DNA of 64,000 bases from Bacteroidota bacterium (GTDB lineage Bacteria > Bacteroidota > Bacteroidia > Bacteroidales > JAAUTT01). How positions within the stretch are numbered: the stretch's first letter is position 1; every line of letters starts with the position of its first letter. The DNA lies in NCBI GenBank assembly GCA_023429135.1, contig JAEYWD010000033.1:51251-115250 (forward strand), read 5' to 3'. The translations under genes and the position numbers were made by a program. Of this stretch, positions 37,241 through 44,365 are shown piece by piece. Under the pieces are notes generated by a model. That model searched no databases and was not told where the DNA came from. It was given only the letters and a program-made list of their open reading frames with translations.

Positions 37241-38749
37241 ATGAACCTGAATCTTTCCGCCTTTTTATTTTTGATATGCTTTTTCTCTTTTGAAGAATCC
37301 GGATGTCAGGAGAAAGTCACAACTGCTGATTCCATTCAGCCAAAAGCCTATATCATTCAGCTTGCTACCGAAAAGGCTCCCGAATTGCCCGCCAACTTCG
37401 ACGATATTTCAAGGTTCAATTTTTATGGAATTTGCTGGAATGGAAAACCGGATGATAACTTGAAGTTTGCCAGGCAAATGGGTTATAATTATGTAATGTA
37501 CCAGCCGGGAATGGAAAATAGTCCTTTGGCTAAAGATCTTTATTTCTATATGGAAAGTCCGGAATACCAGGTTTACTCCACTTTAGGCGTGGATAGGAGT
37601 CTGGACAGGAAAAAAACTTATCCTGACGAGCAAAAGTTAACTTATCAAAATTACTTTGCCTTGAAGAATACCGATCAGCCATTCCCTGACAACATAGCAT
37701 CAGGATGGTTTACAAACGATAAGTTTTCGGTTGAGCCCGACTGGCAACAGCAAAGGGTGATCGATTACTTTGTTGGCAAGGTGAAAGAAAAGGCTTTAAG
37801 CATCGAACGCCCCGAAAATAAATTCCTGTTTGCCGGTCTGGCCTGGGATGTGCCTCAGTTTACAGGTGATTTTTACAACAACGGGAAACAAATATCGCTC
37901 GAAGAATGGAACGACAAAGACTCATCAGCCTTGTTCCCGGGTAATACTCACGAATACGAAACCTATTCCGAAGGGAAGGTAGCATATTACCTGGCAATAA
38001 AAAAAGCTTTTCGGGAGACTTACCCAAACCGCAGTCTCTGCTTTATTTTTGAGCCCTATAATTATTACGACTCCTGGTTCAAAGATCTTTTCAAACTGGA
38101 TTCAAAGAAACAGGAAGAAATAATGCTCGATGCCATGATTACCCAGGAGGCTGGCATAACCAAATGGTCGAGCGGAACCGAATTTGTTGATGATAATCGT
38201 GTCTATAAGTCGGGCATTATGTCCAAAAGTCGCACAGGTTCCACCACTCCCGATAATCACGATTTACAGAGTAACAAACTGATTGTGGCCAAAGCCGCCA
38301 TCAATGGTTCCTGGGTAAGCTGGTACGGACGTTTTAGTGGATCGGGAGACCGTGTCTCAATGAAAAATATTTACGAAGTCCCCAACTGGTTGCAGTTAAT
38401 CCGCATGGTAGCCAACTGGGACAATCTGAACGGCGTAAACCTTACTGCAAGAAGGTGGGATGGTTCTGTTTACGTAAGTTCAAATAGCAGAATCGATGGT
38501 AATATTATTTATTCCCGTCAGCCCAAAACTCAAAAGCTATTTGTTGTATTTTTGAATAATAAGGGCGAAATAAAGCTCAACCCCGGCGAAAAAGTTGTTT
38601 CAATAAAAAGAGTGGATAAGTACTTTTGTGAGATAAGTGATGCTTCTGGAGAATTGAAGGTGGAGGGAAATAAGATTAGACCTCACCCCCGGCCCCTCTC
38701 CTTAGAGGAGAGGGGAGATTCTTCACATAAAGTTTTGGAGCAAATGTAA
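37241..38749 (+). CDS. Unrecognised secreted protein, possible TIM-barrel glycosidase
   Basis: A 502-residue exported protein; I do not recognise the family. The N-terminus is a signal peptide (LSAFLFLICFFSF) with a Cys at 22 (ESGC), an imperfect lipobox. The body is rich in Trp, Tyr, Asp and Glu, with segments such as FYGICWNGKPDDN, GLAWDVPQF and FIFEPYNYYDSW that look like barrel strand ends of a glycoside hydrolase. No catalytic pair can be assigned. The last ~24 residues (HPRPLSLEERG ...) are translated from a family A palindromic repeat and are not part of the ancestral protein, so the original stop probably lay near codon 478. Following genes (isoaspartyl peptidase and sialate esterase) are on the same strand. 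Confidence 0.65.
   Translation: MNLNLSAFLFLICFFSFEESGCQEKVTTADSIQPKAYIIQLATEKAPELPANFDDISRFNFYGICWNGKPDDNLKFARQMGYNYVMYQPGMENSPLAKDLYFYMESPEYQVYSTLGVDRSLDRKKTYPDEQKLTYQNYFALKNTDQPFPDNIASGWFTNDKFSVEPDWQQQRVIDYFVGKVKEKALSIERPENKFLFAGLAWDVPQFTGDFYNNGKQISLEEWNDKDSSALFPGNTHEYETYSEGKVAYYLAIKKAFRETYPNRSLCFIFEPYNYYDSWFKDLFKLDSKKQEEIMLDAMITQEAGITKWSSGTEFVDDNRVYKSGIMSKSRTGSTTPDNHDLQSNKLIVAKAAINGSWVSWYGRFSGSGDRVSMKNIYEVPNWLQLIRMVANWDNLNGVNLTARRWDGSVYVSSNSRIDGNIIYSRQPKTQKLFVVFLNNKGEIKLNPGEKVVSIKRVDKYFCEISDASGELKVEGNKIRPHPRPLSLEERGDSSHKVLEQM
38681..38716. repeat. Family A palindrome inside the 3' end of a coding sequence
   Basis: CCTCACCCCCGGCCCCTCTCC followed by TTAGAGGAGAGGGGA has the same layout as the intergenic copies, but lies within the open reading frame ending at 38749. 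It encodes PHPRPLSLEERG. Confidence 0.75.
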
Positions 38750-38780
38750 GGTTGAGAAAGCCGTTCCTGACCGGGATGCA

Positions 38781-38814
38781 GTTCCCTCTCCTTTGAGGAG
38801 AGGGTTAGGGTGAG
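38781..38814. repeat. Dispersed CTCTCC palindrome, family A
   Basis: CCCTCTCC-tttg-aGGAGAGGG followed by TTAGGGTGAG, 31 bp after the stop of the preceding gene and only 65 bp from the copy at 38681-38716. Two copies thus flank the extended 3' end. Confidence 0.7.
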
Positions 38815-38863
38815 ATGTATAAAAGAATTATTTACTTTTGAAATTCGATTCTAATTTTTGGAT

Positions 38864-39832
38864 ATGAAAACGCTAATTCTTTTTACAGGTCTTTTACTTT
38901 TAGGAATCTTTTCTTTTGGTCAACCCAAATACGCTCTCGTTATCCATGGCGGTGCAGGCGTGATGGACCGCGATAAAATGCCTCCTGCAGTTCAGAAAGA
39001 ATATACCGGTGTGTTAAACCGCGCTCTTGTAGTGGGCGATTCGGTGCTTCACGCCGGAGGTACCTGTCTCGATGCAATCGAAAAAACGATTATAGTCCTT
39101 GAGAATTCACCACTCTTTAATGCCGGAAAAGGTGCCGTTTTAACTAACGATGGCATTGCCGAACTCGATGCATCCATTATGGAAGGTGTATCGCTTAAAG
39201 CCGGTGCTATTGCCGGTGTTCGCGATGTAAAAAATCCTATTCGTGTGGCCAGAGCAATTATGGAGAAGTCGGAGCATGTGATGCTTTCAGGTACCGGAGC
39301 TTCGCAGTTTGCAAAAGAGAAGGGGTACGAAATTGTGGATAACAACTATTTTATTACTGAACCAAGGTTGAAATCGCTTCAGCAACTGCAAAAAAAAGAG
39401 CGGGAAAACACTCAGAATGACAAACACGGAACTGTTGGCTGTGTAGCTCTTGATTCTTACGGAAACATTGCCGCAGGCACTTCCACGGGAGGAATGATGA
39501 ACAAACGCTATGGACGCATAGGTGATTCCCCAATCATTGGAGCAGGAACTTATGCAAATAATACTACAGGAGCTCTCTCATGTACAGGACACGGCGAATA
39601 TTACATCCGGCTTGGCTTTGCCCGCGACATTTCTGCTTTGATGGAGTACAAAAACATGAATATTACCCAGGCTTGCCAGGAAGAAATTAAAAAACTTACG
39701 CAACTGGGTGGTACCGGCGGTGTTATCGGGATTGATAAAAATGGTAACATCGCTATGGAATTCAATACTTCAGGAATGTTCCGGGGGTATATAAAATCGG
39801 ATGGTAAAAAAGAAGTGGCAATTTTTAAATAA
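38864..39832 (+). CDS. Isoaspartyl peptidase / plant-type L-asparaginase
   Basis: A 322-residue Ntn-hydrolase of the type 2 asparaginase family, which cleaves beta-aspartyl peptides and asparagine after self-processing. A signal peptide (TGLLLLGIFSFGQ) implies periplasmic location. Family marks include the N-terminal VIHGGAG, FNAGKGAVL, LDASIM, the processing site KHGTVGCVALD where the Thr becomes the N-terminal nucleophile, and GTSTGGM and CTGHGE near the substrate site. Length is normal. The ATG at 38864 is chosen over an in-frame TTG two codons upstream. It follows a repeat-containing gap and precedes the sialate esterase by 59 bp. Confidence 0.92.
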   Translation: MKTLILFTGLLLLGIFSFGQPKYALVIHGGAGVMDRDKMPPAVQKEYTGVLNRALVVGDSVLHAGGTCLDAIEKTIIVLENSPLFNAGKGAVLTNDGIAELDASIMEGVSLKAGAIAGVRDVKNPIRVARAIMEKSEHVMLSGTGASQFAKEKGYEIVDNNYFITEPRLKSLQQLQKKERENTQNDKHGTVGCVALDSYGNIAAGTSTGGMMNKRYGRIGDSPIIGAGTYANNTTGALSCTGHGEYYIRLGFARDISALMEYKNMNITQACQEEIKKLTQLGGTGGVIGIDKNGNIAMEFNTSGMFRGYIKSDGKKEVAIFK

Positions 39833-39891
39833 AACGAGCGTCTTTTTCCATCTCTTTTTCACAACTTTGTTTTTTAACCAAATTTTTTAAA

Positions 39892-41841
39892 ATGAAACTG
39901 ACTACTTATAAATTAACTGTTATTGCAATTCTGGTTTTTATAACCGGTCTTTCAGCTTCTGCTGCAGTTCGTCTGCCTAAAATTCTTGGCAGTAATATGG
40001 TTTTACAGCGCAACGTGAAAACTCCTATTTGGGGATGGGCCGATAAAGGTGAAAAAGTAAAAATCTCCTTTGCCGGGAAAAATTATGCTGCAACTGCTAA
40101 TGCTGCCGGAAAATGGATTATATATATGGATCCGCTTCCAGAAGGTGGGCCTTATGATCTCTCAATTTCGGCTTCGAACAAAATCACTTTAAAAAATATT
40201 TTAATAGGAGAGGTGTGGGTTTGTTCTGGTCAGTCGAACATGGAATGGTCAGTGAGCAGCTCCAATAATGCTGAAGCTGAAATAGCAGCAGCCAATTATC
40301 CTCGTATCAGGTTATTTACCGTTCCTAAAAAGGTAAGTGCTTTGCCCAAAGATGATATCGAAAGCGGCGAATGGCAGGAATGTTCTCCTTCTACCGTTCC
40401 AGGATTTTCGGCTGTTGGGTATTTCTTTGGTCGTAATCTTCAGCAAAATCTGAATATTCCCATCGGACTCATCAATTCTTCGTGGGGAGGTACTATCCTC
40501 GAAACCTGGGCAAGCGAAGAAGCGGTTTTATCTATTCCCGATTTTCAAACTCAGATGGCCGATTTGAAAAAAGCCAATTTGCCTGCCATGGAAGCCAACT
40601 TTGAAAAGATGCAGAAGGATTGGAACGACAAGATGACAAATGGTGATCGTGGTTCAAAGGAAAACTGGAGTTCCGCGGATTTTAAAGATAATTCATGGAA
40701 AACAATTAACCTTCCTCAGTTATGGGAAAATGCCGGACTTAATATGGATGGCGTTGTATGGTTCCGCAAGGAAATAAAGCTTGATGAGGCTGAAGCTGCT
40801 GCTGGGATTACCCTTAATCTTGGCCCGATAGACGACAGCGACAATACCTTTGTAAATGGAAAGCAGATTGGAGAAACAATGAACCAATACAGCCAGAAGA
40901 GAGTTTATAATGTTGGAGCCAATGTTTTAAAAGCCGGGGTAAACATTATTGCTGTTAAAGTTATCGATACTGGCGGGGGAGGTGGAATTTACGGCGATGC
41001 TGCCGATATTTTCTATGTCTCTGCAAAAGGAAAGACTTCACTGGCAGGTGCCTGGAAATATGAAATAGGTGTGGATCCCGGTCCGAACCCGAGTTCAAAA
41101 GTTGGTCCCAATGCTTATCCAACACTGCTTTTCAATGGTATGATTAAACCCATTCTGCCTTATTCTGTGCAAGGTGCTATCTGGTACCAGGGCGAATCGA
41201 ATGCAGGTCGTGCGAAACAATACGAGCGTATTTTCCCGTTGTTAATAAACGATTGGCGCAAACAATGGAATAACCCAAATTTGTCGTTCCATTTTGTGCA
41301 GTTGGCGAATTACATGGCCGCCAAACCGGAGCCCGGCAACAGCGAATGGGCCGAATTACGCGATGCTCAGCTTAAAACGCTTTCACTTCCTAAGACAGGT
41401 ATGGCTGTAATTATCGATATCGGCGAAGCAAAAGATATTCATCCCCGGAACAAGCAGGATGTGGGTTACCGTCTTTCTCTTGCTGCCCGCAAGGTAACCT
41501 ACAATCAAGATATTGTTTATTCCGGACCTGTTTATAAATCGTTCGAAAAGAAGGGTAATAAAATAGTTGTATCATTTTCAAATATTGGTTCTGGTTTAAT
41601 AACTAAAGATAAATATGGTTACCTGAAAGGCTTTGCCATTGCCGGTGAGGACAAGAAATTTGTATGGGCCAAAGCTTCCATAGAAGGTGATAAAGTAGTT
41701 GTCTGGAGCGAATCAGTTTCCAATCCCGTTGCTGTGCGCTATGCCTGGGCCGATAATCCTGACGATGTCAATTTCTATAATAAAGAAGGACTTCCTGCTA
41801 CTCCTTTCAGAACTGATAATTGGGAAGGAATAACGAAATAG
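39892..41841 (+). CDS. Sialate O-acetylesterase (SGNH family) with jelly-roll insert
   Basis: A 649-residue exported carbohydrate esterase that should remove O-acetyl groups from sialic acids or related sugars. The signal peptide ends near residue 24 (LSASA). The SGNH block I is VCSGQSNMEW (Ser115 the likely nucleophile), block III-like WYQGESNA follows at ~430, and the Asp-His of DIHPRNK (~520) completes the triad. Between blocks I and III a beta-galactosidase-type jelly-roll domain is inserted (~255-370; WSSADFKDNSW to IAVKVIDTGGGG), as is usual in Bacteroidota members. The gene is on the same strand as the isoaspartyl peptidase gene and is followed by a repeat-rich gap. Confidence 0.9.
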   Translation: MKLTTYKLTVIAILVFITGLSASAAVRLPKILGSNMVLQRNVKTPIWGWADKGEKVKISFAGKNYAATANAAGKWIIYMDPLPEGGPYDLSISASNKITLKNILIGEVWVCSGQSNMEWSVSSSNNAEAEIAAANYPRIRLFTVPKKVSALPKDDIESGEWQECSPSTVPGFSAVGYFFGRNLQQNLNIPIGLINSSWGGTILETWASEEAVLSIPDFQTQMADLKKANLPAMEANFEKMQKDWNDKMTNGDRGSKENWSSADFKDNSWKTINLPQLWENAGLNMDGVVWFRKEIKLDEAEAAAGITLNLGPIDDSDNTFVNGKQIGETMNQYSQKRVYNVGANVLKAGVNIIAVKVIDTGGGGGIYGDAADIFYVSAKGKTSLAGAWKYEIGVDPGPNPSSKVGPNAYPTLLFNGMIKPILPYSVQGAIWYQGESNAGRAKQYERIFPLLINDWRKQWNNPNLSFHFVQLANYMAAKPEPGNSEWAELRDAQLKTLSLPKTGMAVIIDIGEAKDIHPRNKQDVGYRLSLAARKVTYNQDIVYSGPVYKSFEKKGNKIVVSFSNIGSGLITKDKYGYLKGFAIAGEDKKFVWAKASIEGDKVVVWSESVSNPVAVRYAWADNPDDVNFYNKEGLPATPFRTDNWEGITK

Positions 41842-41976
41842 GGGTTTAGCTGTTAGGGGTTTAGGCTGTAGGAAATATAAAAATGTATATTTCTACAGCC
41901 TTAACCCTACAGCCTACAACCATAACCTATAACCTACGACCTACATCCTATAGCCTATAGCCTATAGCCTTCCCCC
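41842..41976. repeat. Hairpin and CCTATAG tandem repeats (family B)
   Basis: GGCTGTAGGAAATATA (41864-41879) is nearly complementary to TATATTTCTACAGCC (41886-41900), one base bulged. It is followed by a run of CCTACAGCC, ACCTATAACC and three CCTATAG units. No coding sequence is present. It may serve as the terminator of the esterase gene. Confidence 0.7.
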
Positions 41977-42028
41977 CTAATATTAACCTAACCTTAAATC
42001 CTGCTATTATTTTTATTTAATGGTAAAT

Positions 42029-42067
42029 TTTGCTTAACAATTGATTTACATTGAAAAAGTAGTTTTG
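42029..42067 (+). promoter_or_regulatory. Autoregulatory-type promoter of the PhoB-like regulator
   Basis: TTTG, CTTAACA (42033-42039), ATTG, ATTTACA (42044-42050) form an 11-bp direct repeat. After 9 bp comes a perfect -7 box TAGTTTTG (42060-42067). The susC promoter on the minus strand at 60351-60389 has the same 39-bp arrangement with 30 identical positions and no gaps. Upstream, CTAACCTTAAA (41988-41998) is an inverted copy of the TTTAAGGTTAG motif found at other genes. Confidence 0.65.
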
Positions 42068-42085
42068 ATCCTATAAATTTAAACC

Positions 42086-42787
42086 ATGGATCAAAACGGA
42101 TATAAAATATTAATTGTAGACGACGAACCAGATATCCTTGAATTTCTGAGTTACAACCTGAAAAAAGAAGGATTTCAGATCTACACTTCCAATAATGGAA
42201 AAAGCGCTCTGCAACTAGCCGTTCAAATTAAACCTCATTTAATTTTGCTCGATATAATGATGCCCGAAATGGATGGCATTGAGATGTGCGAAAAAATCAG
42301 GGAAACACCTGAAATTAATAATTGTATTGTTGCTTTTCTTACGGCACGTACAGAAGATTATTCCCAAATTGCCGGTTTTGAAGCAGGTGGCGACGATTAT
42401 ATCGCTAAACCTATCAAGCCAAAGCTTCTCATCAGCAGGATTAATGCATTACTTAAAAGGTATGCACCTAATGAATCCAAAAAACAAGTCCAGGAACCTC
42501 AATTATCGTTGGGGAATATTGTTATCGATAATGAGAAATACAACGTTTTGCTCAATGGCAACGAAGTTTATCTCCCCAAAAAAGAGTTCGAACTTCTAAA
42601 ACTTCTCACTTCTAAACCTTCCAAAGTATTTACCCGCGACGAAATATTTGACTATATATGGGGCGACGAAACTTTTGTGGGCGACCGCACCCTGGATGTT
42701 TACATTCGTAAGCTGCGCGAAAAACTGGGCGATAATCTCATAAAGACAATCAAAGGCGTTGGCTATAAGTTTGAGATAGCAAAATAG
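42086..42787 (+). CDS. OmpR/PhoB-family response regulator without adjacent kinase
   Basis: A 233-residue two-domain regulator. The receiver domain (1-~125) has acidic VDDEPD, the phosphoacceptor Asp in LLDIMMPEMDG, Thr in FLTARTE and Lys in IAKPIKPK. The winged-helix effector (~140-233) has KKEFELLKLL, the recognition segment GDRTLDVYIRKLREKLG and the IKGVGYKF end. This is the PhoB branch. No histidine kinase gene flanks it. Its promoter contains an 11-bp direct repeat of the kind bound by PhoB/OmpR proteins, shared with the phosphonate susC promoter, so it may regulate both itself and that locus. Phosphate sensing is inference from that link. Confidence 0.9.
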   Translation: MDQNGYKILIVDDEPDILEFLSYNLKKEGFQIYTSNNGKSALQLAVQIKPHLILLDIMMPEMDGIEMCEKIRETPEINNCIVAFLTARTEDYSQIAGFEAGGDDYIAKPIKPKLLISRINALLKRYAPNESKKQVQEPQLSLGNIVIDNEKYNVLLNGNEVYLPKKEFELLKLLTSKPSKVFTRDEIFDYIWGDETFVGDRTLDVYIRKLREKLGDNLIKTIKGVGYKFEIAK

Positions 42788-42985
42788 AGCTTGTTGGATA
42801 ATAATTTGACCGATTTAAGCAATGTTCCTTCAGGTAATAATGGTTGATGCCCACGCGAAACGGTAATGATTTAAAAATATAATTTGTACGGTTATTTCAA
42901 ATAACTCTTTGGATATGCATGAAACAGGGAAACTGTTGTGTTATATTTGAAGGTTTTTTGTTTTATCGTATAATTGGCATCCGGA

Positions 42986-43840
42986 ATGATTAAAAATACA
43001 GCCCTCGTATTGGAAGGAGGCGGCTTTCGCGGCATATTTACCGCAGGTATATTGGAAGTGTTTCTTGAGAATAATCTTTTTTTCGAATCGGTTTATGGTG
43101 TTTCAGCGGGAGCCGCTTATGGTGTTTCGTACCTCTCACAGCAAGCCGGGCGAAATATTGCTGTTAACGATTATATTGGCGACAGGCGTTACTGTAGCTT
43201 CAATAATTTAATACGACAGGGCTCCCTGTTTTCATGGGAATTTATTTATGAAGAAATTCCCCAGTTGATTATTCCCTTTGATTACGAATCCCTGAAAAAA
43301 TCGGAAAGTAAATTTTTTGTAGGTGCAAGTAATTGTATTACCGGCGAGTCGGAGTTTTTTCTGTTAAACGAAGTTGATAAAAAAGATTTCAGAACTGTTT
43401 TGGCAGCAAGTACTTCCCTGCCGCTGATAGCACCTGTTGTTTCTTATAACGGCAAACTGCTGCTGGATGGAGGTTTAACCGATTCTATCCCTTTTGAATA
43501 TGCATTAAAGCAAGGACATAACAGAGCTGTTGTTATTTTAACCCAACCTAAAGGCTATATTAAAGAACCAATGAAATTTGGTTCGCTATTTAAATGGTAT
43601 TACCGCAAATACCCTAAAGTTTACGAAATGCTGCAAAATCGGGCCGAGCAATACAATGCCGCCGTGCATCGGCTGGAAAACCTGGAAAAAGATGGATCTG
43701 TTTATGTAATCCGTCCCGAAGCAAAGCTTGAAGTAAGCCGGCTCGAAAACAAACCACACAAAACTGCCAAAGTATATGCTGAAGCAATTGATCTGGCCAG
43801 GAAAAAGTTCCGGGATTTTGAAGGGTGGCTAAATCTGTAG
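42986..43840 (+). CDS. Patatin-like phospholipase/esterase
   Basis: A 284-residue alpha/beta lipase of the patatin (RssA/YlbK-like) family. The oxyanion hole is EGGGFRG at residues ~10-16, the nucleophile elbow is GVSAG (~40), and the catalytic Asp is in LLDGGLTDSIP. The C-terminal third (KWYYRKYPKVYEMLQNRAEQYN) matches the bacterial patatin subfamily with a DUF6363-like tail. No signal peptide is seen, so it probably acts in the cytoplasm or on the inner membrane face. The ATG at 42986 is preferred to a TTG four codons earlier. It is preceded by a 200-bp gap and followed by a 525-bp non-coding stretch. Confidence 0.88.
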   Translation: MIKNTALVLEGGGFRGIFTAGILEVFLENNLFFESVYGVSAGAAYGVSYLSQQAGRNIAVNDYIGDRRYCSFNNLIRQGSLFSWEFIYEEIPQLIIPFDYESLKKSESKFFVGASNCITGESEFFLLNEVDKKDFRTVLAASTSLPLIAPVVSYNGKLLLDGGLTDSIPFEYALKQGHNRAVVILTQPKGYIKEPMKFGSLFKWYYRKYPKVYEMLQNRAEQYNAAVHRLENLEKDGSVYVIRPEAKLEVSRLENKPHKTAKVYAEAIDLARKKFRDFEGWLNL

Positions 43841-44249
43841 GATATTTCATACTTAAAATTTAGGCAACTATATACAAGTTAGGACAAACTTTAACCGCTC
43901 ATACTGTGAAACCTCTCCGAGGTTTTTCAGAGACATACCTTGATGATTTTACAATTTTGCAACATCTACGATATTGTTTTATATCCTCGTAGAGGATACA
44001 CAGTTGGTGAATTTGCATATTCTGGTGTTTTCTACCTCGTTGAGGTTGCACAATAAACTAATAGTATCTATTTGTCCCATCTGACATATAGTTCCCTAAA
44101 TTTATTTTAAAGGTTGCATGAAAACCCATGTTGTTGAAATTTGATTTATGCATGGGAAGTAACCTATTCTTCACATACTGCTTTTGTTAATCAAATCTTA
44201 AGCTGAGAAGCAGCCGAAACTGGAATGTTTGCAAAAAGGGCCTTTTTTC
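43841..44249. other. Non-coding region with three CCTC-N3-GAGG palindromes
   Basis: No gene is seen. Three related palindromes are present: AAACCTC-tcc-GAGGTTT (43909-43925), TATCCTC-gta-GAGGATA (43982-43998) and ACCTC-gtt-GAGGT (44034-44046), each built on CCTC-N3-GAGG. They lie 320-460 bp upstream of the TonB-dependent receptor and could be dispersed repeats or regulator sites. The rest is AT-rich. Confidence 0.6.
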
Positions 44250-44271
44250 TTTAAGGTTACTTTAAGATTCT
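44250..44271 (+). promoter_or_regulatory. 11-bp direct repeat (TTTAAGRTTA) upstream of the TonB-dependent receptor
   Basis: TTTAAGGTTAC (44250-44260) is followed directly by TTTAAGATTCT (44261-44271), 94 bp before the ATG. The 11-bp head-to-tail arrangement is that of PhoB/OmpR-type sites. Matching tandem sites lie at 49053-49074 and 62147-62168. Confidence 0.5.
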
Positions 44272-44365
44272 ATGCAGTTTTAATTAAAGCAACCATAATA
44301 TTCTCATAATCTCTTTGGCCGAAACTCTCTTTTTCTTTGTAATGTTTTTAAACCATACATTTTAA

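Noticed and set aside
41900..41976. CCTATAG tandem units considered as a CRISPR or satellite array
   Set aside because: Units are 7 bp with no spacers and no cas genes; it matches the dispersed family B repeats.
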